A stretch of 64,000 nt of DNA. Source: Companilactobacillus sp. GTDB lineage: Bacteria; Bacillota; Bacilli; Lactobacillales; Lactobacillaceae. The stretch spans positions 2,232,001 to 2,296,000 of the forward strand of contig NZ_JAKVLR010000001.1 of NCBI RefSeq assembly GCF_022484265.1, written 5' to 3'. A model generated the notes under the pieces. The model searched no databases and was not told the DNA's origin. It was given only the letters and a program-made list of their open reading frames with translations. Each line of letters opens with the position of its first letter. Position 1 is the stretch's first letter. Of this stretch, positions 50,636-60,197 are shown one piece after another. Position numbers and translations under genes: made by a program.

Positions 50636-51691
50636 ATGGATCACTCTCGTATCGATTCTGTTCGCCAATACTTGCAGGCCAATGACTTGGATGCTTTTTT
50701 GGTTTCTGATAAACAGGATCAATTTTATTTGGCTAATTATACTGGAGACGATGGCTTTGTTGTCATCGATTCTTCTCAGGTTTTCATTATTACTGATGGT
50801 CGCTTTTTTGAACAGATCAAGGTTGAAGCTCCTGAGGCTTCTATCGTTGATGTTAAAGAACAGAGTCTGGCTGAGTTTCTATCAGCTCATTATGACAAGG
50901 TTGCGATTGAATCGGATAGCTTGTTGACGAGGGACTATCAAACTCTGCTTGAAAAAAATCTTACTACGGTCAATGCCGATTTAGTTGTTAAATTGATGAG
51001 AATGCACAAATCTGCTGCCGAGATCTCCTTGATCAAAAAAGCTGTCGAGATCACTGATGATGTTTATGTGCATATTTTGGAATTCATCAAAACCGGTATG
51101 ACAGAAATTGAAGTTGCTAACGAGATTGAAGCTTATGGTAAACAACGTGGTGCTCAGAAGTTGTCATTTGAAACAATTGTGGCATCGGGGATTCGTTCAT
51201 CATATCCACATGGAAGTGCAACGGATAAAGTGATTGAAACTGGAGATGTTGTCACGCTGGACTTTGGTTTTGTCTACCAAAACTATTACTCAGATATTAC
51301 CCGAACAATCGTAATGGGCAAGGCGTCCGATGAAGTCAAAAAAGTATACTCAGCAGTCTTAAAGGCAGAATCGTTAGGCATAAGATTTGCACCGATGGTC
51401 GAAACTTTTGGTGATCTTGATCGGGTCATTCGAGGTTCGATCGATGACTCAGGTTATGGAAAGTACTTCATGCATGGATCAGGTCATGGCTTAGGACTAG
51501 TCTGCCATGATTATCCGATCATCAGAACTTCTAACGATGACCAACTAGAGTCAAATATTGTCTTCACGGTCGAACCTGGCATTTATTTGCCTGGAAAATT
51601 TGGAGTCAGGATCGAAGATGATGTCTACAAGGATGATTCCGGCGAGATGGTACGCCTGACCAATTCCACTACGGAACTACAAGAAATTTAA
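50636..51691 (+). CDS. M24 family Xaa-Pro peptidase
   Basis: A 351-residue cytosolic metallopeptidase that cleaves X-Pro bonds. The N-terminal creatinase-like domain (1-120) is followed by a pita-bread domain with all five metal ligands: Asp in VTLDFGF, Asp in YSDITRT, His in GSGHGLGLVCHD, Glu in FTVEPGIY, and Glu in GVRIEDDV. Length fits aminopeptidase P-like/PepQ proteins of lactobacilli. AACATTTTGGAGGTTTTACC precedes ATG 50636. It is single, ends in a terminator, and probably serves proline-peptide use. Confidence 0.93.
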   Translation: MDHSRIDSVRQYLQANDLDAFLVSDKQDQFYLANYTGDDGFVVIDSSQVFIITDGRFFEQIKVEAPEASIVDVKEQSLAEFLSAHYDKVAIESDSLLTRDYQTLLEKNLTTVNADLVVKLMRMHKSAAEISLIKKAVEITDDVYVHILEFIKTGMTEIEVANEIEAYGKQRGAQKLSFETIVASGIRSSYPHGSATDKVIETGDVVTLDFGFVYQNYYSDITRTIVMGKASDEVKKVYSAVLKAESLGIRFAPMVETFGDLDRVIRGSIDDSGYGKYFMHGSGHGLGLVCHDYPIIRTSNDDQLESNIVFTVEPGIYLPGKFGVRIEDDVYKDDSGEMVRLTNSTTELQEI

Positions 51692-51727
51692 TACTAAAAA
51701 ATTCAAATCATGTAAATATTTCTAGTC

Positions 51728-51757
51728 AAAAAGCATCTGCGTTGCAGGTGCTTTTTA
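51728..51757 (+). terminator. terminator of the M24 peptidase gene
   Basis: AAAAGCATCTGC-GTT-GCAGGTGCTTTTT (wobble pairs). Confidence 0.85.
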
Positions 51758-52053
51758 TTATAATAATTATATGAATATACCAGAAAAAACATAATATCTT
51801 AAAAACATTATTTGATAAATTGACACTTTTTTGGAACAATGGTTAGATTATAAAGGATATTTCTAAAGTTAACTTTAACTGTCAATTATCAATGGGTATA
51901 TTTGTATTTTGGTATCAGCTTGGACAGATTGCTCATCTTACAAAACTGTAAGGTGATTGTAAGAAGAAGTGATGTTTTGAAAAGTTGAAGAGAACTAGTA
52001 TGAACTGTGAGCTAAATTTAGCCTACTCATAGAGTAATGAGGTGAGTGATTTG
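51758..52053. promoter_or_regulatory. dlt operon control region
   Basis: AT-rich gap before dltX. It has an inverted repeat CTTACA-AAAC-TGTAAG (51937-51952) and a second TGTAAG at 51958-51963, which gives direct TGTAAG repeats 11 bases apart, as response regulators often bind. A cell-envelope two-component system would fit but is not in the window. Confidence 0.45.
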
Positions 52054-52200
52054 ATGATCAAAATTTTAAACTTTTTAAAGAAACCAGCATCGATCTTTAT
52101 TTTAAGAACTGTGTTCTATTTCGCAATACTCTTAATTCTTTTATATATCTACGGTTACAACGGTGTAGGTAGCGCCAAGTTTATTTACAACGATTTCTAG
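52054..52200 (+). CDS. dltX: DltX, small membrane protein of D-alanylation
   Basis: A 48-residue protein (MIKILNFLKKPASIFILRTV, then one hydrophobic helix and the conserved C-terminus GSAKFIYNDF). DltX precedes dltA in most Firmicutes. Its C-terminal motif takes part in D-alanine transfer across the membrane with DltB and DltD. GAGGTGAGTGATTTG precedes ATG 52054. It is 18 bases before dltA. Confidence 0.92.
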   Translation: MIKILNFLKKPASIFILRTVFYFAILLILLYIYGYNGVGSAKFIYNDF

Positions 52201-52218
52201 CTGAAAGAAGGGGATATA

Positions 52219-53736
52219 ATGAACAAAATTATCGATAGAATCACTCGTATCGCACAAACAAATCCAGACAAGGTTTGTTATCACAATGGCGACGTCACAG
52301 CAACGTATCGTGACCTCGATAGTCAATCAGATAAGATTGCTAGTTTCATTCAAGAAAAGTTTCTTCCGCAAGGAAGCCCCATTATTATTTTTGGCGGACA
52401 ACAATTTGAAATGTTAGTTATGTTCCTTGGAGCTATCAAATCTGGGCACGCATATATCCCAGTCGATGACGGTTCCGATTCTGACCGGATCAAGCAAATC
52501 AATAATGTGGCTAAGCCTTCGTTGGTATTAAATTGGAGCGACAAAGATGACTTTGGTATTGAAACTACGATCATTGCTAAAGATGAGCTAGCCTCCGTCA
52601 TGAACTCAGATCATGACACTTACGATGCAACATTAAGCGTTGGACCAGATGATAACTTCTATATTATTTTTACATCTGGAACTACTGGTACACCTAAGGG
52701 TGTTCAGATCAGCACGAACAACTTGCTCGACTTTGTCGAATGGGTAGACGCTGAATACAAGTACACTAGTCAAACGCATGTAATGCTGCAAGCACCGTTC
52801 TCATTTGACCTTTCTGTTTTTTCAATCTATCCAGGTTTGACCAATGGCTCAACTTTGGAAGTATTGGATAAAGAGACAGCCAAGAATTTGGCTAAATTGC
52901 AACAAGCAATCATTAATACTGAAGCAACAACTTGGATCTCAACGCCTTCATTCTTTGAAATGTGTCTATTCTTCAAGGACTTCAATTCAGAGACCTTGCC
53001 TAACTTGAAAAAATTTATTTTCTGCGGCGAGGAATTAACGCACGTCACGGCTGATAAATTGCTCAAACGTTTTGAAGGCGCAGAGCTTTATAACACTTAT
53101 GGACCAACGGAAAATACCGTTGCCATAACCTCAATTCAGATTACACCACAAATTTTGGATCTCTTCGATCGTTTGCCAATTGGCTATTTGAAAAAGAATA
53201 TGGAACACAAATTGGCTAACGTTGAAGAAAAGGACGGTGAAAAAGTCGGCGAACTTCTAGTAAGCGGCCCTGATGTTTCAAAAGGCTATCTGAATAACCC
53301 CGTTCAAACTGAAAAAGCATTTGAGAGTATTGAAGGTAAAACGTTCTATCACACTGGCGATATGGTGAGTGAGAATGAAGATGGTCTCCTTTTTTACAAA
53401 GGAAGGACCGACTTCCAAATCAAGATGCACGGTTACAGAATCGAGTTGGAAGAAGTGGATTCTCTGCTGTCTAATCTTGAGGAAGTAAAGCAATCTTGCA
53501 CGGTCCCTCTATATAATAGTAAAAAGCAAGTTAACAAGATCATTGCTCATATCGTGCTTGACGAAAAATACCAAGATGTTGACGAGAAGGAAATGAGTCG
53601 TCAGATCAAGGAAGAGCTCAAGCAAAACACGATGGAATACATGATTCCTAATATCCTTAAATTCGTAAAACAATTGCCTATTAGTAAGAACGGAAAGATT
53701 GATAGAAAGGCATTGATAGGCGAAGTAAATGCATAA
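52219..53736 (+). CDS. dltA: D-alanine--D-alanyl carrier protein ligase
   Basis: A 505-residue adenylating enzyme that activates D-alanine with ATP and loads it onto the DltC phosphopantetheine. P-loop FIIFTSGTTGTPKGV, YNTYGPTENTV, YHTGDMV and the C-terminal lysine in SKNGKIDRKAL are all present. AAGAAGGGGATATA precedes ATG 52219. It overlaps dltB by 8 bases. D-alanylation of teichoic acids lowers negative charge and protects against cationic peptides. Confidence 0.97.
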   Translation: MNKIIDRITRIAQTNPDKVCYHNGDVTATYRDLDSQSDKIASFIQEKFLPQGSPIIIFGGQQFEMLVMFLGAIKSGHAYIPVDDGSDSDRIKQINNVAKPSLVLNWSDKDDFGIETTIIAKDELASVMNSDHDTYDATLSVGPDDNFYIIFTSGTTGTPKGVQISTNNLLDFVEWVDAEYKYTSQTHVMLQAPFSFDLSVFSIYPGLTNGSTLEVLDKETAKNLAKLQQAIINTEATTWISTPSFFEMCLFFKDFNSETLPNLKKFIFCGEELTHVTADKLLKRFEGAELYNTYGPTENTVAITSIQITPQILDLFDRLPIGYLKKNMEHKLANVEEKDGEKVGELLVSGPDVSKGYLNNPVQTEKAFESIEGKTFYHTGDMVSENEDGLLFYKGRTDFQIKMHGYRIELEEVDSLLSNLEEVKQSCTVPLYNSKKQVNKIIAHIVLDEKYQDVDEKEMSRQIKEELKQNTMEYMIPNILKFVKQLPISKNGKIDRKALIGEVNA

Positions 53737-54949
53737 TATAACACCTTATAGTAGTCCAGTTTATTTTATATATTTAATACTTCTGTTACTGCCAATAATG
53801 ATTGGTCTTTACAACGGCAAACGTTTTAGAGTTTATGAAACACTCGCAACAATTGTAATTTTGATCACTGCCTTTTTCGGAGGCAATATGAGTCAAGGTA
53901 TTTCTTTGATAGCTTATATCCTCTTCGAAATGGTATTGGTCCTGTCGTACTTGAGGTATCGAACTAAAGAAGGTTCCAAGAATAACTTCTGGGTCTTCTT
54001 CTGGTCAGTGATTTTGGCCATCGTACCGCTAGTATTTGTAAAATTGGATCCGTTGATCAACAACGCGACGATCTCACTGTTTGCCTTCATGGGTATCAGT
54101 TACTTGACCTTCAAGTCAGTTGAAATGATCATGGAGATCCGTGATGGGGCAATCAAAGAAGTTAAGCCTTGGGAATTTATCAGATTCTTGCTATTCTTCC
54201 CAACCATTACTTCTGGTCCTATCGATAGATTCAGACGTTTCCAAAAAGATGTTTTGAAGCCACCTTCCAGAGAAGAATACGTCAAGCTTTTGAAGAGTGG
54301 TACTAATCGATTGATGTTAGGTTTCTTGTATAAATTTATCATCGGATATATTTTCGGAACCTTATTGCTACCTAAAGTTTCTGACTTGGCCTTGTCTTAT
54401 CAAGGACAAGCACCACTAGGACTTTCATGGTGGGTACTAGCTTATATGTACGTCTACAGTATGTATCTGTTCTTTGACTTTGCAGGATACTCGCTGTTCG
54501 CGGTTGGTATCTCTAATTTCTTAGGTGTCAAAACACCAATGAACTTCAACCGTCCATTCCAATCACATAACATTAAAGATTTTTGGAATAGATGGCACAT
54601 GACCTTATCGTTCTGGTTCCGTGATTTCATCTACATGCGTTTAATGTTCTTTATGATGAAAAAGAAGTTGATCAAGAATCGTGTCACAATGGCTAATATC
54701 GGCTACTTAACACTATTTCTTATCATGGGATTTTGGCACGGTGAAACTTGGTTCTACATCGTCTATGGTTTGTTCCATGCCGGTGCAATGATCACCAACG
54801 ATGCTTGGCTGAGATACAAGAAGAAGCATAGAAAATCAATTCCAAGCAACAAATTTACTGAAGCTTTCGCAATATTCTTAACATTCAATGTCGTTTGTTT
54901 CAGTTTCCTAATCTTTTCAGGATTTTTAAATACACTATGGTTTAGCTAA
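53729..54949 (+). CDS. dltB: DltB, MBOAT D-alanyl transfer protein
   Basis: A 406-residue membrane-bound O-acyltransferase with about eleven helices. It has the MBOAT signature region NFNRPFQSHNIKDFWNRWHM and the catalytic histidine in IMGFWHGETWFY. It takes D-alanine from DltC and passes it outward towards teichoic acids. It starts inside the end of dltA. Confidence 0.96.
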   Translation: MHNITPYSSPVYFIYLILLLLPIMIGLYNGKRFRVYETLATIVILITAFFGGNMSQGISLIAYILFEMVLVLSYLRYRTKEGSKNNFWVFFWSVILAIVPLVFVKLDPLINNATISLFAFMGISYLTFKSVEMIMEIRDGAIKEVKPWEFIRFLLFFPTITSGPIDRFRRFQKDVLKPPSREEYVKLLKSGTNRLMLGFLYKFIIGYIFGTLLLPKVSDLALSYQGQAPLGLSWWVLAYMYVYSMYLFFDFAGYSLFAVGISNFLGVKTPMNFNRPFQSHNIKDFWNRWHMTLSFWFRDFIYMRLMFFMMKKKLIKNRVTMANIGYLTLFLIMGFWHGETWFYIVYGLFHAGAMITNDAWLRYKKKHRKSIPSNKFTEAFAIFLTFNVVCFSFLIFSGFLNTLWFS

Positions 54950-54960
54950 GGAGAAAAATT

Positions 54961-55203
54961 ATGGACGTAAAAGCAGAAATTATTGCAATTTTGAAAGATG
55001 TTACAGGTTTAGATGATGTAGGTTCAGATCCAGATGCAAACTTATTCCAAGATGGTGTGCTTGATTCAATGGCAACTGTTGAAGTTTTAGTAGCAATGCA
55101 GGACAAGTTCGATATCCAAGTTCCAGTTTCAGAATTCGACCGTAACCAATGGAACACTGTTAACAAAATGGTCGACCGTGTAGGAGAATTGGAAGAAGAA
55201 TAA
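54961..55203 (+). CDS. dltC: D-alanyl carrier protein
   Basis: An 80-residue acyl-carrier-like protein. The phosphopantetheine serine lies in DGVLDSMATVEVLV near residue 36. Acidic and of normal length. AAGGAGAAAAATT precedes ATG 54961. Third of four enzymes in the operon, 11 bases after dltB and 4 before dltD. Confidence 0.97.
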   Translation: MDVKAEIIAILKDVTGLDDVGSDPDANLFQDGVLDSMATVEVLVAMQDKFDIQVPVSEFDRNQWNTVNKMVDRVGELEEE

Positions 55204-55207
55204 AACT

Positions 55208-56464
55208 ATGAAGAAAAAACTGTGGATGATTTTTGGACCTGTAATTATTGCTATTGCAGCTTTATTAATTCTTCTATGGACACCTATCAACTTTAAGACC
55301 GTGACTCCAGAGAAGGTTAATCAAGCCGCCACATCATTGGATGCCCGTGTATTAAAGGGTGAGGATATTAAAAATACCGCGGAAGAAGAAAATTACATAC
55401 CGATCATTGGTTCATCTGAGTTATCCAGAATGGATCCATTCCATCCATCTTCCATGGCACAAAAATATCATTGGAAAAATCAACCTTTCTTACTAGGTAA
55501 TCCTGGTACAGCATCACTGACGCAAGCAATGAACATCAGTGGTATGTCCAAGTTGAAAAACCAAAAAGCTGTTTTCATTATTTCTCCACAATGGTTCACC
55601 AAGAGCGGTGCTAGAAGCGATGCCTTTAAGTATTACTTCTCTCCATTGCAAATGACAGGCTTTATCTTGAATTCCGACCACGGCGATAAGGATATGAATC
55701 AATATATCGCAAAGCGGATCATTCAACTTGGCATCAACAAAGGTTCTATCGAAAACGATGCGATCAGAAGAATCGCTGCAGGTGAACAGATCACTAGCTT
55801 TGAAAGATTTTATTTTGAAAGAAATAGATCTAGTCTTCAAAGCCAAGATGAGTTGTTTGGTTCAGCATTCTTGAATGACCATCAAGAAAGAATCGACAAG
55901 GCTACTAAACAATTGCCAGATACTTACGACTATAAGAATTTAAATAAATTGGCAATTAAATTAGCTAAGGAACATTCTCATGAAAATGATCTTCAAATTG
56001 GAGATTCTTTCTACAGAAGACAATTGAATCACCGAATCGCTCAATATAAGAATTCGCATACTAAAGCGGATTACTTACATTCGCCTGAATATAACGATTT
56101 CCAAGCGGTTTTGTATATGTTTAAACAAAATCACGTGCAAGTGATGTTTGTTATCCAACCTGTTAATAAGAAGTGGATGGAATATACTGGTATGCCGCAG
56201 AGTTCACTTGATAACTTTGATAAGAAGATCAAGTATCAATTGAATTCGCAAGGGTTCCATAATATCGTTGATTTGACTACGGTCAAGAATTCTAACTATA
56301 TTGCTGAAGATACTATTCATATGGGTTGGCGTGGATGGTTGATGCTTGATAAGAAGCTGAAGCCTTATTATGAAGATAAGCATGCTGATCCGGCTCAAAC
56401 GAAGTATAAGATGGATAATTATTTCTTGACGGATGATTGGGCTAATAATACTGATTTTAAATAG
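55208..56464 (+). CDS. dltD: DltD, D-alanyl transfer thioesterase
   Basis: A 418-residue protein with one N-terminal membrane anchor (about 5-25) and an extracellular SGNH-like domain. The catalytic serine is in IIGSSELSRMDPFHP, and the closing Asp/His region in AEDTIHMGWRGWLMLDKKL. It completes D-alanine transfer to lipoteichoic acid outside the membrane. It starts 4 bases after dltC and ends at a terminator. Confidence 0.95.
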   Translation: MKKKLWMIFGPVIIAIAALLILLWTPINFKTVTPEKVNQAATSLDARVLKGEDIKNTAEEENYIPIIGSSELSRMDPFHPSSMAQKYHWKNQPFLLGNPGTASLTQAMNISGMSKLKNQKAVFIISPQWFTKSGARSDAFKYYFSPLQMTGFILNSDHGDKDMNQYIAKRIIQLGINKGSIENDAIRRIAAGEQITSFERFYFERNRSSLQSQDELFGSAFLNDHQERIDKATKQLPDTYDYKNLNKLAIKLAKEHSHENDLQIGDSFYRRQLNHRIAQYKNSHTKADYLHSPEYNDFQAVLYMFKQNHVQVMFVIQPVNKKWMEYTGMPQSSLDNFDKKIKYQLNSQGFHNIVDLTTVKNSNYIAEDTIHMGWRGWLMLDKKLKPYYEDKHADPAQTKYKMDNYFLTDDWANNTDFK

Positions 56465-56474
56465 TTGTTTTGAT

Positions 56475-56507
56475 TAAGTGATGCCTTTGTTGGTGTCACT
56501 TTTTTTG
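56475..56507 (+). terminator. terminator of the dlt operon
   Basis: AAGTGATGCC-TTTGTT-GGTGTCACTT (wobble pairs) followed by a T run. Confidence 0.8.
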
Positions 56508-56531
56508 TTTGCGGTATGCGGTATGCGGGCC

Positions 56532-56697
56532 GGAGCCGGGGTGGTTCCGCTCTTTCGGCTCTGGAACGTAGTGGGTACACTTGAAGCTTACTGCAAGATC
56601 GGCAGCAATCTCCAAGCTGCACCTTCTACTAAGCACTGCTTCGCATTGCTAAGTAGAACTTCACTACTGAGGCCGAGCGCTCCACCACCCCGGCTCC
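56532..56697. repeat. structured intergenic element, family A copy 4 (divergent core)
   Basis: Perfect outer arms GGAGCCGGGGTGGT (56532-56545) and ACCACCCCGGCTCC (56684-56697). The shell is nearly the same as copy 1 (TTCCGCTNTTTCGGC after the left arm, GGCCGARCGCT before the right), as is the tail (TAAACAGAGTTA..., 56698-56750). The core differs: it holds hairpins GCAGC/GCTGC and TTCTACTAAGCA/TGCTAAGTAGAA (56624-56635 and 56647-56658). Confidence 0.82.
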
Positions 56698-57241
56698 TAA
56701 ACAGAGTTAAATCAAATACTCTCTCTCTGGGTTGAAAGGGGGTATGCCTCTTGTTCTGGCAGAAAGTTTGGGTTGGTCGGTTCACTATGGTTTTTCGGTT
56801 TGGTGTCTCCGCTTCGCTTGACACCTCTTCAAACCCCGTCAAACCTCTTCAAACCCTCCAAATATAGCTTTCTTCTCTGATGTCTTCGCTTTGCTTGCCA
56901 CTTCTTTCATTTTTTCCATGACTTTGGTCAACATTGTTATCTTGTTTGTATTGATCTATTCAATTGATTTGAGTAGCACATTCTTTTTATCTTTATTTGT
57001 ACCTGATATTGCCGTGTTTGTTGGCGTTTTTATTTTGTGCTCGTGAAAATATTAAAGATTTTATTAAGTTTTTGTATATGGTGTTATATTAAGCCTGATT
57101 GGTGCTAAATCGGTCAGATAAGACATTTTATGTAATCCGTCGTTTGAATGGGAAAAAGATATTTGTTAAGGTTATCTAGCACCGCAGTTATTTATTTGTA
57201 ATAAGTAATTGCTTTTTTTATTTCCAAGAATGGAGGATTAA
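56698..57241. other. non-coding spacer and leader of the betaine transporter
   Basis: Contains the family A tail, a local hairpin GGTGTC...GACACC (about 56798-56825), pyrimidine-rich sequence, and a leader with GGTGCTA (57103-57109) complementary to TAGCACC (57179-57185). TATATT near 57088 could be the -10. No gene seen. Confidence 0.5.
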
Positions 57242-58441
57242 ATGACTGTTAAAGTTGAAGTCAAAAATTTAACTAAGATTTTTGGTAGACATGTCAATAA
57301 GGCTAAAGAGTTGCTTCGCAAGGGCGAATCTAAGCCTCAAATTTTGAAAGAGACTGGTGCGACTGTGGGGGTCGACCGGGCTAATTTTGAAGTTAACGAT
57401 GGTGAGATTTTTGTCATCATGGGTCTTTCTGGTAGTGGTAAATCTACTTTGATCCGTATGATCAATCGTTTGATCGAACCTACTGATGGTTCTGTTTCTA
57501 TTGATGGCGAGAATCTTATGGAGATCGATAAGAAAGAATTGCGCGAGGTTCGTCGCAAGAAGATGAGCATGGTATTCCAAAATTTTGGTTTGTTGCCCAA
57601 TCGTACTGTTTTAGAGAACACCGAGTATGGTCTTGAAATTCAAGGCGTTGATAAAGAAGAACGTCGTAAAAAAGCTAAGGTTGCCCTAGGTCAAGTTGGA
57701 ATCGATGGATATGATGATGAATATCCTTCACAACTTTCTGGTGGTATGCAGCAACGTGTTGGTTTGGCTCGTGCCTTAGCCAATGACCCACAAATTCTAT
57801 TGATGGATGAGGCCTTTTCTGCGCTTGATCCTTTAAATAGAAATGATATGCAAGATCAATTGCTCGACTTGCAAGAAAATCTGCACAAAACTATCATCTT
57901 TATTTCTCATGATTTGAATGAGGCTTTAAAGATTGGTGATCGTATTATGATCATGCGTGATGGTGAGATCGTGCAAACTGGTACTCCTGAAGATATCTTG
58001 ACGCATCCTGCTAACGAATACGTTGAGAACTTCATCGAAAACGTTGACCGTAGTAAAGTTCTTACTGCAAGTAACGTTATGATCAGACCAGTAACGATCA
58101 ATGTTGATAAGGCTGGTCCAAGATTAGCTATCAAACGTATGCGTAATAATGAAGTTTCAACTGCCTATGTAGTTGATAACTCACGTAAATTGGTCGGTAT
58201 CGTCGACGCTAACGACGTTATCAAGCTGATCCGTAAGAATAGTAGTGACCTTCGTTCTGTCGTTAAGACGGACGTTCCTACGACTCACGAGGATAAGCCA
58301 ATTTCAGACTTAATGGATAGTATTTCTCATACTGGTATTCCAATTGCCGTAACTAATGATCAACAACAATTATTAGGTATCATCGTTCGTGGTGCCGTAC
58401 TTGGCGCATTAGCCGGAAATGAGGTGAATGAGGATGAATAG
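57242..58441 (+). CDS. glycine betaine/proline ABC importer, ATPase with CBS domains
   Basis: A 399-residue OpuAA/GbuA/ProV-type ATPase. Walker A GLSGSGKST (about residue 60), signature LSGGMQQRVG (about 165), Walker B ILLMDEAFSAL and switch His in FISHDLNEAL. Two C-terminal CBS domains (about 280-395) act as ionic-strength or c-di-AMP sensors in this family. It drives uptake of osmoprotectants. TGGAGGATTAA precedes ATG 57242. First gene of a three-gene operon. Confidence 0.95.
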   Translation: MTVKVEVKNLTKIFGRHVNKAKELLRKGESKPQILKETGATVGVDRANFEVNDGEIFVIMGLSGSGKSTLIRMINRLIEPTDGSVSIDGENLMEIDKKELREVRRKKMSMVFQNFGLLPNRTVLENTEYGLEIQGVDKEERRKKAKVALGQVGIDGYDDEYPSQLSGGMQQRVGLARALANDPQILLMDEAFSALDPLNRNDMQDQLLDLQENLHKTIIFISHDLNEALKIGDRIMIMRDGEIVQTGTPEDILTHPANEYVENFIENVDRSKVLTASNVMIRPVTINVDKAGPRLAIKRMRNNEVSTAYVVDNSRKLVGIVDANDVIKLIRKNSSDLRSVVKTDVPTTHEDKPISDLMDSISHTGIPIAVTNDQQQLLGIIVRGAVLGALAGNEVNEDE

Positions 58442-59282
58442 TATTCCACAATTGCCACTTGCACATTGGATCGACAACTTTGTTGATTGGTTGGTTCAAT
58501 TTACTGGCTTTTTCAATGGCGTTACTAATTTTATTGGTGCGATCAATAATGCCTTCCAATGGGTATTTGATCTGATCCCAATTTGGCTCTTCATCGTCAT
58601 CGTATTGGCGTTAACTTTTTACGTTAATCGAGACAATCAAAGATGGAGCCTGCTGATTTTTGAATTCTTAGGTCTCTTATTGATCTGGAATTTGGATTAC
58701 TGGCGTGATATGACCCAAACTTTGACGTTAGTTCTGACGTCAAGTTTGATTGCTTTAGTTATTGGTATTCCACTAGGGATCTTAATGGCAAAAAGCAATA
58801 TCGCTGAGATCATCTTGAAGCCTATCTTAGACTTTATGCAGACTATGCCAGCCTTTGTTTACTTGATTCCTGCCGTTGCACTATTTGGTATCGGTATGGT
58901 TCCTGGTATCGTTGCATCTGTTATTTTCGCAATGCCTCCAACAGTTAGAATGACTAACATGGGTATTCGTGAAGTTCCAGACGAATTGATCGAAGCCGCA
59001 GATTCATTTGGTTCAACTGAGTGGCAAAAATTATTTAAGGTTGAACTACCACTTGCCAAAACTAGTTTGATGGCTGGTGTTAACCAATCGATGATGCTTT
59101 CTCTATCAATGGTAGTTATCGCATCAATGATCGGTGCCATGGGATTAGGTACAAAAGTTTACTTTGCCGTTGGACGTAATGACGCTGGTAATGGTTTTGC
59201 TGCAGGTTTAGCAATCGTTATCTTGGCCATCATCTTAGACCGTCTAACACAATCATTAACTCGTGACCGCAAGAAAGGATAG
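58434..59282 (+). CDS. glycine betaine ABC importer, permease
   Basis: A 282-residue permease with about seven helices and the EAA loop (ADSFGSTEWQKLFKVELPLA) that contacts the ATPase. No substrate-binding domain is fused to it, unlike lactococcal OpuABC. ATG 58434 is chosen because GAGGTG is 7 bases upstream; it overlaps the ATPase stop by 8 bases. The substrate-binding protein follows. Confidence 0.94.
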   Translation: MNSIPQLPLAHWIDNFVDWLVQFTGFFNGVTNFIGAINNAFQWVFDLIPIWLFIVIVLALTFYVNRDNQRWSLLIFEFLGLLLIWNLDYWRDMTQTLTLVLTSSLIALVIGIPLGILMAKSNIAEIILKPILDFMQTMPAFVYLIPAVALFGIGMVPGIVASVIFAMPPTVRMTNMGIREVPDELIEAADSFGSTEWQKLFKVELPLAKTSLMAGVNQSMMLSLSMVVIASMIGAMGLGTKVYFAVGRNDAGNGFAAGLAIVILAIILDRLTQSLTRDRKKG

Positions 59283-59291
59283 GTGATTTTT

Positions 59292-60197
59292 TTGAAAAAA
59301 CGCAAAATTTTCAGTCTGTTCTTTTTGACGCTCCTGATCGTTCCACTTATCGCTGCCTGCAGTTCGCAGACGCAACCATACAATAGCAAGGAAAAAATCG
59401 GTCCTCAGATCAACTATACGATCACAGGTATCGATGCTGGTGCCGGTATCATGGCGTCAACCCAAACTGCTTTAAAAGATTATGGTTTGGAAAAAGCTAA
59501 CTGGCAATTGCAGACGAGTTCTACCGCTGCAATGACTAGTACTTTGGATAAGGCAATCAAGGATAAACGTCCAATCGTGATCACTGGTTGGCAACCACAC
59601 TGGATGTTTACAAAGTTCCCAATCAAATTTTTAAAAGACCCTAAGAATGTTTATGGAAAAGCTGAAAGCATCCATACTATTGTTAGAAAAGGTTTGAAAA
59701 AGGACAGTCCTGAGGCTTACACGATTTTAGACCGTTTCCACTGGGATCCAACACAAATGTCAGACGTAATGTTAAAAGTTAACAATGGCATGGATCCACA
59801 AAAGGCTGCCAAGGAATGGATCAAAGCCCATCCTAAGGAAGTCGCTGAATGGACTAAGGGCGTATCGAAAGTCAAAGGTAAGTCTTTGAAGATGACTTAC
59901 GTAGCATGGGATTCAGAAATTGCCTCAACAAACGTTGTCGCACAAGTATTGAGAGACCAAGGCTACAAAGTAACGATTCAAGCAATGGAACAACAACCAA
60001 TGTGGGCTTCAATCGCCACAGGAGCAGCTGACGCACAAGTATCAGCTTGGCTACCAAAGACATCAGGCTTGTTCTACAAAGACTACAAGGGCCGCTTCGA
60101 AGACCTAGGACCCAACCTACACGGAGCCAAAGTCGGACTCGCAGTACCAAAATACATGAAAAATATAAACTCTATAGAAGATTTGAAAAATAAGTAG
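59292..60197 (+). CDS. glycine betaine-binding lipoprotein
   Basis: A 301-residue OpuAC/GbuC-type lipoprotein. The signal peptide ends in lipobox LIAAC (Cys about residue 21), so it is anchored outside. Tryptophans in VITGWQPHWMF, AWDSEIA and VSAWLPKTSG form the aromatic cage for quaternary amines. The start is TTG 59292 with AGGTG 6 bases before; GTG 59283 is the alternative. The gene ends AAGTAG followed directly by a family B element. Confidence 0.93.
   Translation: MKKRKIFSLFFLTLLIVPLIAACSSQTQPYNSKEKIGPQINYTITGIDAGAGIMASTQTALKDYGLEKANWQLQTSSTAAMTSTLDKAIKDKRPIVITGWQPHWMFTKFPIKFLKDPKNVYGKAESIHTIVRKGLKKDSPEAYTILDRFHWDPTQMSDVMLKVNNGMDPQKAAKEWIKAHPKEVAEWTKGVSKVKGKSLKMTYVAWDSEIASTNVVAQVLRDQGYKVTIQAMEQQPMWASIATGAADAQVSAWLPKTSGLFYKDYKGRFEDLGPNLHGAKVGLAVPKYMKNINSIEDLKNK

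Noticed and set aside
56478..56842. Frames over the family A copy 4 region on both strands
   Set aside because: They run through inverted-repeat arms and have compositions caused by the palindromes; no family and no ribosome site.
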